NCBI GenBank assembly: GCA_964580585.1 | Contig: CAZOKZ010000007.1 | Span: 44,024 to 108,023 of the forward strand | Origin: CAZOKZ01 sp964580585 | Lineage (GTDB): Bacteria; Sumerlaeota; Sumerlaeia; SLMS01; JAHLLQ01 | Direction of reading: 5' to 3' | Length of the DNA stretch: 64,000 bases | Part shown: positions 48,163 through 57,700 of the stretch, one piece after another | How positions within the stretch are numbered: position 1 is the first letter of the stretch | How the letters are laid out: each line of letters starts with the position of its first letter | Translations under genes and position numbers: made by a program | The notes under the pieces: generated by a model | The model's database searches: none | What the model saw: the letters and a program-made list of their open reading frames with translations, nothing else | What the model was told of the DNA's origin: nothing

Positions 48163-48543
48163 ATGGGCTTGGCCAACGCAAAAATCCAGCTTCGTAATCC
48201 GCGCAAACCCGACCTCGCGCCCATCGAAATCGATGCGTTGGCGGATACGGGTTCGGTGCATCTTTACATTCCCGAGCACCTGCGCCTTCAACTCGAACTC
48301 GAAGAGATCGACCGCAAGGACGTGACGCTCGCCGACGGCAGCGAGCAGGTGGTTCCGTACGTCGGGCCACTTGAATTGCGTTTCAAAAATCGCGTCGGGT
48401 TTTGCGGCGCTTTGGTCATGGGTGACCAGGCGCTGCTCGACGCGATCCCGATGGAAGACATGGACCTGATCGTGATTCCCAAAACCCGCGAAGTGACCGT
48501 TAACCCCCTCAGCCCGAACATCGCCACGTCGATTGCGAAGTGA
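48163..48543 (+). CDS. Retropepsin-like aspartyl protease domain protein
   Basis: A 126-residue protein with IDALADTGSVHLYIPEHL, where ADTGS at 27-31 is the aspartyl-protease active-site motif of the retroviral/clan AA fold. The last third (DAIPMEDMDLIVIPK) matches the conserved end of this small bacterial family. Such proteins would act as homodimers; substrates are unknown and they are often found beside toxin-antitoxin genes. AGGAAG lies eight bases before the ATG. The gene ends 14 bases before the antitoxin start, so the three form one unit. Confidence 0.85.
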   Translation: MGLANAKIQLRNPRKPDLAPIEIDALADTGSVHLYIPEHLRLQLELEEIDRKDVTLADGSEQVVPYVGPLELRFKNRVGFCGALVMGDQALLDAIPMEDMDLIVIPKTREVTVNPLSPNIATSIAK

Positions 48544-48557
48544 ACAAGGAGAATCAA

Positions 48558-48785
48558 ATGGCTCAAAAAACAACAGTCTCTGTTTTCGACCTGACGCCGT
48601 CGGAAAAAATTCAATTGGTGGAAGATCTATGGGACGATCTGGCGGCTAATCCATCCGACGTACCGATACACGATTGGCAAAAAGAAGAACTGGAGCGGCG
48701 CAAAGCAAACCTGACTAAAACCCCCACTTCCGGAATTTCGTGGGAAGAAGCAAAACGGATCGTTCGAAGCCGCCATGGGCGTTGA
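48558..48785 (+). CDS. Antitoxin, addiction-module family (TIGR02574/Unstab_antitox)
   Basis: A 75-residue antitoxin from ATG 48558, with AAGGAG six bases upstream. FDLTPSEKIQLVEDLWDDLA is the helical N-terminus of the family and HDWQKEELERRKANL with SWEEAKRIVRSRHGR is the toxin-wrapping C-terminal part. It would bind and block a ParE/RelE-type toxin and repress its own promoter. Its end overlaps the toxin frame by 11 bases, so the toxin is translated by coupling. Confidence 0.88.
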   Translation: MAQKTTVSVFDLTPSEKIQLVEDLWDDLAANPSDVPIHDWQKEELERRKANLTKTPTSGISWEEAKRIVRSRHGR

Positions 48786-49077
48786 ACTGATACTTGCTCC
48801 TGAAGCGCTTCAGGATATGGACGATGCGTACGGATGGTACGAAGGTCGTCGTCCTGGATTGGGAGAAGAATTTCTCGGTTGTTTGGACGCGTGCATTTAG
48901 TCAATTTGCCGAACACCTGAACTCCATGCAAAAGTATTGCTTGATTACCGCCGTGCGCTCTTGCGTCGGTTTCCCTATGCAATATTCTATGAATACGTTG
49001 ATGGGAAGTTGACGGTTTATTCTATTTTCCACAATTCTCGTGATCCGAATAAATGGCGAGAGAGGTTGGAAAAATAA
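48775..49077 (+). pseudogene. ParE/RelE-family toxin interrupted by an in-frame TAG
   Basis: From ATG 48775 the frame reads MGVELILAPEALQDMDDAYG, then TAG at 48898-48900 (codon 42), and carries on without a frameshift for 58 more codons to TAA at 49075. The second half (DYRRALLRRFPYAIFYEYVD and HNSRDPNKWRERLEK) is the conserved C-terminal part of the ParE family, so the whole gene is present apart from one stop. A CAG to TAG change (Gln to stop) is the simplest explanation. The toxin is presumably inactive; readthrough by a suppressor tRNA is an alternative. The upstream antitoxin looks intact. Confidence 0.85.
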
Positions 49078-49221
49078 CTTTGAACTGGGGGGTGATTGCA
49101 TCTGCTAGTTCCGGACGATGTTTTGATAGTGGTTATAACCGCCCTTCTCCCCCCTTGACCCTCGCCCCCCGTTTCCCGCTCTGTGGAAGTCCCTGATTTC
49201 GCTCACGGAGCACACCCACCC

Positions 49222-50328
49222 ATGAAATTCGCCCAACGCCGGTCCGCTATCGACGCCAGCGGCATCCGCAAAGTCTTCGATCTGGCTGCGACGCTGAAAA
49301 ATCCCTGCAACCTGTCGATCGGCTTGCCCGATTACGATATGCCCGACCCGATCAAGGACGTGGCCATCGAAGCCATCCGCGCCGGGCAGAACCGTTACAC
49401 GCAAACGGGCGGCACGGCGCCGTTGCGCGAGCGCTTGCGCGCGCTGTACGCCGGGCGCGGGATCACGGTCGGCGACGTGATGGTGTCCTCGGGCACCAGC
49501 GGCGGGCTGCTGCTGTGCTTCATGGCGCTGCTCGACCCGGGCGACGAGCTGATGTTCACGGACCCGTACTTCGTCATGTACAAGCAGCTCGCGCGGCTGA
49601 TCGGCGTGGTGCCTGCCTACATCGACACGTACCCGGATTTCCGGCTGCGGCGCGAAGCGCTTGAAGTCGCCTGGACGCCGCGCGCCAAGGTGCTGGTGCT
49701 CAACTCGCCGAACAACCCGACCGGCATGGTGTACAGCCAAGAGGAGTTGGAAATGGCCGCCGCGTTCGCTGACGAAAAGGGCCTGATCGTGATGAGCGAT
49801 GAAATCTACGAGGATTTTGTGTTCGACGGCCCGTTCGAATCGCCCGCGAAGTACACCGACCCCGAGCGGACGATTATCCTGTCAGGTCTGTCGAAAAACG
49901 TCGCCATGACCGGCTGGCGGCTCGGTTGGGTGGCCGGGCCGAAGGATTTGATTCAGGCCATTTCCGACATTCAGCAATACACGTTTGTGTGTGCTCCGGC
50001 TCCTGCCCAGGCGGCGGCCCCGACGGCGCTGGATTACGACATGACGGAAATCCGCGCGCGGTTCACGGCACGGCGGGATTTGATTTATAACGGTCTGGTC
50101 GAAGCGGGTTACGAGGTGACCAAATCCGGTGGGGCGTTTTACATTTTCCCGAAGGCACCCATCGATAACGGCGAGGAATTCGTCAAAGAAGCCATCCGCA
50201 ACGAGCTGCTGATCGTGCCGGGCAAGGTGTTCAGCGAACGCAACAGCCACTTCCGCATTTCGTTTGCGGCTTCGACCGAGCAGATCGAGCGCGGAATCGG
50301 GATTTTGAGGAACCTGATTCAAGGATAA
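49222..50328 (+). CDS. PLP-dependent aminotransferase, class I/II
   Basis: A 368-residue fold-type I aminotransferase, likely acting on aspartate, alanine or a related amino acid. LNSPNNPTGMVYS is the substrate/cofactor loop, MSDEIYEDF gives the PLP aspartate, and Lys225 in LSGLSKNVAMTGWRLGW forms the Schiff base. The start at ATG 49222 (MKFAQRRSAIDASG) fits the family; there is no clear ribosome binding site and an in-frame upstream start at 49183 is less likely. Codon use is strongly G/C-ending compared with most of the window. The stop codon is fused to a paired-hairpin repeat. The exact substrate is not decided. Confidence 0.9.
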   Translation: MKFAQRRSAIDASGIRKVFDLAATLKNPCNLSIGLPDYDMPDPIKDVAIEAIRAGQNRYTQTGGTAPLRERLRALYAGRGITVGDVMVSSGTSGGLLLCFMALLDPGDELMFTDPYFVMYKQLARLIGVVPAYIDTYPDFRLRREALEVAWTPRAKVLVLNSPNNPTGMVYSQEELEMAAAFADEKGLIVMSDEIYEDFVFDGPFESPAKYTDPERTIILSGLSKNVAMTGWRLGWVAGPKDLIQAISDIQQYTFVCAPAPAQAAAPTALDYDMTEIRARFTARRDLIYNGLVEAGYEVTKSGGAFYIFPKAPIDNGEEFVKEAIRNELLIVPGKVFSERNSHFRISFAASTEQIERGIGILRNLIQG

Positions 50329-50396
50329 AAGGAGAACGGGCCTCTCGCCCGTTCCAAATGATCCTCTCAAAACGGGCGGGACGCCCGTTCTCCTTT
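50327..50396. repeat. Paired-hairpin palindromic repeat, copy 2
   Basis: Two perfect hairpins, AACGGGC/GCCCGTT around CTCTC (50335-50353) and around GGGAC (50371-50389), sit 17 bases apart. The ends AAAGGAGAACGGGC and GCCCGTTCTCCTTT are perfect 14-base inverted repeats. It begins within the aminotransferase stop codon TAA. Copy 1 is at 22014-22081. Confidence 0.85.
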
Positions 50397-50446
50397 GCTT
50401 GCATTCTCTTCTGTGTCAAAATGCGCCGTTTTGCATTGCTGATGAC

Positions 50447-50785
50447 TCAATCGGAAATTTTGCTCTTGATGTCGGGGAGCGAGGACTGATCGCCCGCCTT
50501 CATGTAGCGTTTTTCGTTTCCGGTGGCAGTCACGTTTTCATACACGCCGGTGTCGCGTTTGACCAGTTTGGTGAACCCCAGGTTCTTCAGATGTGAGTTC
50601 CCATGGGGGAACGACATGTGGGCGGGGAAAATCAGGCGTTCGATGGGGGTTTCGGCAGGTGTTTCACCCAGATCGATGCCCGTGAAGTCGCACAACTCGC
50701 CCCAGGTGTGGAATTTGATTTTAATCGAGTGTTCGATTTCGACGGTGGTATTGTTGGCATCGCAGTGATATTCGTAAATGGGCAT
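50447..50785 (-). CDS. FmdB-like small protein with degenerate zinc ribbon
   Basis: A 112-residue protein that starts MPIYEYHCDANNTTVEIEHS, like the FmdB/CxxC zinc-ribbon family (MPIYEYRC-x2-CG). The second cysteine of the first knuckle is Asn here (CDAN) and no later CxxC pair is seen; only Cys in GELCDFTG remains, so the zinc site looks lost. The C-terminal half (GFTKLVKRDTGVYENVTATG) is beta-rich and of unknown role. It is convergent with the aminotransferase and its repeat. Function unknown. Confidence 0.7.
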   Translation of the reverse strand: MPIYEYHCDANNTTVEIEHSIKIKFHTWGELCDFTGIDLGETPAETPIERLIFPAHMSFPHGNSHLKNLGFTKLVKRDTGVYENVTATGNEKRYMKAGDQSSLPDIKSKISD

Positions 50786-51167
50786 GTCGATCTCCCGGGG
50801 CGTTTCTTCCCTCTGAATTCTCTTCTATCTTCCGCTATTATAGAGCGAACCGGATGCCAAGAGCAAGTGTCAGGAGCGCGAAAAGCGTCCAGATTTCGAG
50901 CTTTGTGCTGAGACCGAACTTCTCCGGTCTTGCGTTGCGTTGACGTTGCTTGGCGAATCGTTGAAAGTAGTGGCGGTGCAGGGAGACCTCGGTTATTTAT
51001 ACCGATGTGCAAATCATTGGTTAAGATTTCCGAAAAATTCTTGCCGACCGTTGGGGAAAGATGCTCAAGTGGGTGCACACCGGGCTTTGGAGCTTGGAAA
51101 AGTGCGGGAGGGGTGTCTGTGGGGAAGAGTTTCCACGGCTGTGGGATCGTCTCAATGCGAGGTTCGC
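50786..51167. other. Non-coding region before the CHC2 gene (382 bases)
   Basis: It holds the start region of the FmdB-like gene (minus) and the leader of the gene at 51168. Open frames here are not preceded by ribosome binding sites and have no family resemblance. No repeat or terminator was seen. Confidence 0.45.
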
Positions 51168-51575
51168 GTGAATAGTAAAGAATTTTCCGCGTTGTGCGCG
51201 CGAATTAACGCGGCGTTGGATGTGCGCGAGTATATCCAAATGCTCGACTATCACCCGGACAAAGCGATTCAGGTAGCCGGGTTGTGGCGATTGTATTGTC
51301 CCGTGCACCAGGAGAGGGTCTTTCGTACCCTGGTGATTAACCCGCGAAGAAATACCTATTTCTGTGAACACACGGCATGCGCGGCGCACCAACCGGGCGA
51401 TTTGATCGAATTGCTGATCAAAGTCCGCCAGGCGCCTCGCGCCCAGATCGTGATCGAGTTGATCGAACGATTTGGAAGCAAAAACCTGCGCATTACCGAG
51501 CAGCAGGAGGAGTTGTTGCGCGGCTATGCGACCTCGATCCGCCCCCAGACCGGCGAGTCGTTGTTGGATGACTGA
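51168..51575 (+). CDS. Stand-alone CHC2 (DnaG-type) zinc-finger protein
   Basis: A 135-residue protein from GTG 51168, with GCGAGG about six bases upstream. It starts VNSKEFSALCARINAALDVR, then carries the primase-type zinc ribbon: Cys44 and His47 in YCPVH and Cys66 and Cys71 in FCEHTAC, followed by GDLIELLIK, the usual GD-x-I-x-L segment. There is no TOPRIM polymerase domain. The C-terminal 40 residues are helical. Such isolated CHC2 domains occur in mobile elements and in primase-like regulators; it may bind DNA or RNA. Neighbours give no clue. Confidence 0.8.
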   Translation: MNSKEFSALCARINAALDVREYIQMLDYHPDKAIQVAGLWRLYCPVHQERVFRTLVINPRRNTYFCEHTACAAHQPGDLIELLIKVRQAPRAQIVIELIERFGSKNLRITEQQEELLRGYATSIRPQTGESLLDD

Positions 51576-51729
51576 GACGGTTGTCAGTTTAAGGGAATAG
51601 TCTTGACAAATTCCAGTAGCGGAACGAGTCATAGACCCATATACGTTGTGCGTAAACTCGCATAATTGCGGGCAACTATGCCCTATACGATTTCGTGTGC
51701 TCGAACGCGAACCCCGACGAGGAATTCTC

Positions 51730-54700
51730 ATGCTTCGATATCGATGGACTGGTACAACCGCCAAAAGGATACTTGGCGTCGCAGCCACCACCGCTTTGCT
51801 CGGTTTTTTCTCGAAAGCTCCAGCCCAAACCGGTCCCGGCGGCGTCGGAACGACGGACGGCGCCTCAAACCTGGAATTCTGGGTGCGCGGCGACCAAGGC
51901 ATGGTCCTTTCCGGTTCGGACGTTACGGCCTGGAACGACGAATCGGGTAACGGGCGCAACATGCCGTCTTTCAATACTCCACAGCGTTCGGCGGCGCGTT
52001 ACAATGGCATCGACGCGGTGGATTTCACCGCCGCCAGCCAGGAGCGTTTTTTCATCAACTCGAACCTGCCATTGGCCGGTGGCGAAAACAGCGAGACGTT
52101 CGTTGCCGTCTGGGAAGCGAAAACCCTTCACACTGGATCGGTCATCGAGCAAAACTCCAGCCCGCTCATTGTTGGCCAGCGTGCCGCGATGCTACTCACC
52201 GGCATTCCTAGCTGGGGGTATAATGGCGAAGCGAACGATTTCCATACGGCGTTCCCTTACGCGACGGGCACCCCGGTAATCGGCATCATCACGCGCAACG
52301 GCACGGCTTGTTCGGTCTATCATAATGGTACCGTGGCTTCGGCGGTGTTGGGCTCTGCGGCGGGTGTGGGGTCTGCCGGATTCTCGCTTGGATACAAAGT
52401 CAGCAACAACACCGAGTACCTGAACGGCTATATTGCCGAGGCCATGGTGTATTCCGATCCACTGAATCTTGCGGATATTTCGTTGTTAAACAACTACTTA
52501 TCGGCCAAGTATAACATCGCTCTCGCGGCGGGCGACATTTACGCGGGCGACACGCCGGGCAACGGCAATTTCGACCGCGACGTGATCGGCATCGCCCGGA
52601 TTTCCGCCACCACGCACACGAATTCCCAGGCGGCGGGCTTGACCATTGCCAACTCGAGTTTTCTGCAAGACGACAACGACACCTTTTTGACGGGTCATAA
52701 CATTGCGACAAATTCCATCGTCAATACCGACATTCCGTCAGGCGTTTTCTCTCGCTGGAACCGCACATGGTATTTCGACACGAACGATGTCGGCGCCAAC
52801 GGCGGCAACGTCACGTTGACCTTCAATTATGCGGACGCCGGACTGGGTTCCGCGCCTTCGGCTGACCAGTCGCAATACGTGTTGCTCGAACGAGTTGGAA
52901 CCAGCGGTACATTCAGCCGAGTTCAGACGGCAACTTCCGTCGCGGGCGACGCGATTACGTTCACCCTGCCGATTGGCACGCTGATCGATGGCCGCGTTTA
53001 TACCCTGGGCTTCAGCCAACCATGGCCGGGTTTTGCGTCGGGTGTCGCGTACGCCACGGGAGCAAACCCCTATTGGATCGCTGTCGGCGACTACAACGAA
53101 GACGGCATTCCGGATATGGTAGTGTCTAATTCGAACAGTACAACTCTTTCGATCCTGTTGGGTGTTGGCGACGGCACTTTCCTTCCCCAGACAACCGTTA
53201 CCGTGGGAAGCGGTCCTATTGAAGTCGTGACCGCCGACTTTAATGGCGATGGGCATCTCGATCTTGCCGTTGCATTACGCAACATCGACCAGCTGGGGAT
53301 TTTGCTTGGAATTGGAAACGGCACCTTCGGAGCGGTTACCACCTATGCTGGCGGTGATGAAGCCTGGGGCTTGACGGTTGGGGACTTTGACGAAGATACG
53401 AATTTGGACATCGTCATGAGCAACCGTTGGCCGGCACTCGGAAGAATTTCATTTTATCACGGCAACGGCGATGGAACGTTCGCTGCACAAGTTCAAACTA
53501 CTACAGGCGCATTTTCTACTAGCATCGTTAGCGGATTGTTCAATAACGATGCCCATCTCGACGTGGCCGTGCTCAACACCGGCGGCCAGGCAAAGGTACT
53601 GCATGGTAATGGCGCGGGTGGTTTTGCCGCTCCCGTTGCTTACGCAGTAGGAGCGAATGTGTACGGTATTGATGCGGGGGATGTGAACGGCGATTCAAGA
53701 CCAGACCTTTTCGTAGGGAACAACGCCGACAGCAATATCGGGGTGCTATTAAACAATGCAGGCACGAGTTTCTTCCCCCAAGTAACTTATCCTGGAGGCG
53801 CGGGTGCTTGTCATCCCTCACTGGGCGATTATAACGGTGACGGAAATCTGGATATTGCCACTGGTGACTTATCGGGAAACACGGTATCAATTGCCATGGG
53901 GAACGGAAACGGTACCTTTAATGCGCCGAGACCTTTTTCAGTAAACACTCCCCAACACCCAACGCCTGCGGATTTCGATGGCGATGGGAACCTGGACATC
54001 GCCATCGCGAGCGGGAACACCGTCGTGGTCCTGCTTAACAATGGCGTTCCTTTGCCGCCGGATATTTACGGCGCGTCCGACCAGGGCCTTCGTCTTTGGG
54101 TGCGTGCGGATCAGGACGTGACCACGAGCGGCGCATTCGTGACGACATGGGGTGATGCCTCGATTGGAAACGACGCCACGCAGGTGGCGGCGGCGCGTCG
54201 GCCAACCTTGGTTCCGGGGGCTATCAATGGCCGTCCGGCAATCCGGTTCGATCCATCGGGTGGTGTGGGCACGGAAGATTTTTTGAATCTGCCGGACGCG
54301 ACATTGCCACTCGGTAACGCCGATTATCATGTGTTCTTCGTTGCCAATGCCCAGGAAATGTTACTACGCGGCGTATTATCTGCAGGGAATGTCAACTCGC
54401 CTGCCGCTGGAAACAACGATGAGGTAAACGCGTTCCGTTACGACGGGCCTGCAGCTCCTGGGGCGGGCGGGTTCTATAACTACTGGTGGGCCGACGATAT
54501 TCGCACGGTTGCCAACCCGCTTGCGACCAATACCACGTATATCATGGATATTCCGTATGACAATTCGGTGGGCCGGGCTATTTTCATCAATGGTAGTTTG
54601 GATAACACAAACCCCAGCTTGAGCCGTAACGGCCAAGCCGCGAATAATTTCATCGGCTACGATGGTTTCGGCACTGATTATATGTGGGGCGACATTGCGG

Positions 54701-57700
54701 AAGTAATCGTTTATAACCGTGCACTCGCCACCGCGGAACGCAGCTTCGTCGAAAATTACCTCGCGATCAAATACAACACCGGCGTTTCGACCAGCGCAAC
54801 ACCTGCCATCGGTATCGGCCAGAGGGGTACATTCCCGTTCAACAACATCGGTGCGGCAGTGAACTTCACGTCGGCAAGCGGTAGCGCTGGTTCGCTTTCC
54901 GGTTCGGTGACGAACGCCGACCCCGGCGGTTCGCTCAGCGGCGGCAGTGCGACCTCGCCTGACGGTACGACGGTGACGCCTGATACCTATTCGACAATTC
55001 GTTATTGGACAATCAATCAAGCTGGTCTAAGTGGTTATATTTATACTGCTTCGGTCGACGCGACGGGTCTGGGAATTCCCGATTTGGACAAAGCGGTCAT
55101 CCTGAAGCGCGTGAACGGCGCGGGCAATCCGTGGGTGCCTCAGAACACGTTCCGCATTGGCAATACGCTTCACTCGCCGGGCCAGACGACTTTCTCGGAA
55201 TTCACGGTTGGTTTCGACGATCCGTTGGCGGTGATTCCGCCCGCGCCAGCTTCTGCGCCGGACATGACGGCGGGCACCGACTCGGGAGCGTCGAATACGG
55301 ACAATATTACGAACGACAACACGCCGGACTTTACGGGGTCAGCAATTGCGGGCGCGACAGTGCGGCTCTATCGCGCGGGATCGACGTTGATCGGCACCGG
55401 CGTTGCCAATGGCGGCGGCGTGTACACGATTACATCGGCAGCAATTCCGGACGGTGCGCATACGATCACGGCGACCCAAGATACGGGCGGCGGCGAAAGT
55501 CCAGCATCCCCGGGCTTGGGAATCACCATCGACACGGCAGCCCCGGCGGCGCCTTCGGTGCCGGATTTGGCGGCGGGCAGCGACTCGGGTTCGTCGAACT
55601 CGGACAACATCACGAACGACAACACACCGACAATGACGGGCACGGCGGAAGCCAACTCGACCGTTACATTGTTTGCAGGTGCATCAAACGTTGGTACGGG
55701 CACGGCGACGGGCGGTAATTATTCGATCACGGCTTCGACGCTGTCTCCGGACGGTGTATTCAATATGACGGCGACGGCGACGGACGCGGCGGGTAACACA
55801 AGCGCGGCGTCGTCGGCCTTGGCAATCACCATCGACACGGCAGCCCCGGCGGCGCCTTCGGTGCCGGATTTGGCGGCGGGCAGCGACTCGGGTTCGTNNN
55901 NNNNNNNNNNNNNNNNNNNNNNNNNNNNNNNNNNNNNNNNNNNNNNNNNNNNNNNNNNNNNNNNNNNNNNNNNNNNNNNNNNNNNNNNNNNNNNNNNTGT
56001 CTCCGGACGGTGTATTCAATATGACGGCGACGGCGACGGACGCGGCGGGTAATACAAGCGCGGCGTCGAGTGGATTGAACATCACCGTCGATACGACGGA
56101 CCCGACGGCGGTTTGCCAGAATTACACCGCGCAGTTGGATATTAACGGTATGGTGACGATTGCTCCGGGCGATGTGAACAACGGCAGCAGTGATGCCAAC
56201 GGCATTGCCGACCTGTCGCTCGACGTGACGGATTTCGATTGTGGCGATGTTGGTTTGGTGGACAGCGCGTTGAATTTCGACCGACCCGCTGCGCCATACA
56301 ACGGTGTCCGTACCGATGCGAACGCCAACATTCCCATCGGAACGTCTCCACGCACGTTTACACTTTGGGTGAATCCCGATGCGGGTGCGGGAAACACTGG
56401 CATTGGAGTCTTGATGCACCAGGGCAATGGGGATTGTACGGGCTTAATGTTTGGGATGGGAATTGGAGGAGGAAACGAGCTCCTGTTTTGGGGTGGATGC
56501 CAGGATTATGGTTCTTCGCTGATTATGCCCAACAACACGTGGTCCCACGTTGCGGTGACTTACGATGGAACCACAAATCCCAACAACTTCACATTGTATG
56601 TTAACGGCGTGCCGGAATCGTTCTCAATCAACCTTGCCAGCGGTGGCACAACGGCCAGCCGTCTGTTCATGGGTATTGAAACAGTCGATAATGGCGCTTC
56701 TTATCGCAACCAGTTCGATGGCCAGTTGGATGAAGCCAAGGTGTTCGACCGTGTTCTGACCCCGGCGGAAATCGCGGACGATATGAACGGCAATAATCCT
56801 GCCTTGGGCAACCTTGTCGCTTACTTCCCCTTCAGTGAAGGCTCTGGAACCACTACGGCTGATGTCGTTGGCGGAAACGATGCGACGCTTATTGGCATGA
56901 CAGCGGGCGATTGGGTCACCGGTCCTCCTGGGCTTGGCCTTGCACCTGTCACGCTGACGGTGACGGACACCGCCGGAAACCAGGACTTCTGCACGGCTCA
57001 AATCACCGTCGAAGACAATGTTGCGCCAACGGCAATCTGCCAGAACATCACGGTGAATCTGCCGCCTTCCCAGACGGTTTCGATTACGCCGGGCGACGTC
57101 AATAACGGCAGCAGCGATGCTTGCGGAATCGATACGTTGTCGATCGACGTGGATACGTTTACTTGTGCCAATCTGGGTGGAAATACGGTGGTGCTCACCG
57201 TGACCGACATTCATGGAAATTCGAGTACTTGCAACGCCACGGTAACGGTGCAGGATATTGTGGCTCCTCCGGCACCTTCCATTACCGCTTGGGCCGTCGA
57301 TACGGGTTCCTCGAACAGTGATAACATCACGAACGATAGTGTTTTGACGGTTTCCGGAACGGCGGAAATCAATTCAACCGTTGAAATTTTCGCGTCGGGC
57401 GTGGGCCTGGTTGGCACCACATCGGCAAATGGAGCAGGTGCCTGGGGGCCGATCAATCTGAGCGCGCTGACCGATGGTTTCTATAACATCACGGCTGTCG
57501 CTACCGATTGTGCCCTCAACAGCAGCGTCGCTTCTGCGTCGCTGGACGTTACCATCGACCTGACGGCTCCGGCGGCTCCATCGGTGCCGGACATGAACGC
57601 GGCGAGCGATTCGGGCACATCGAATACAGACGATTTGACCAACGACAACACACCGCAATTCGACGGAACAGCGGAACCGGGTGCGTTGGTGCAAATCTAT

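Noticed and set aside
48775..48900. A complete 41-residue small protein ending at TAG
   Set aside because: The frame continues with conserved ParE sequence, so an interrupted toxin is the better reading.
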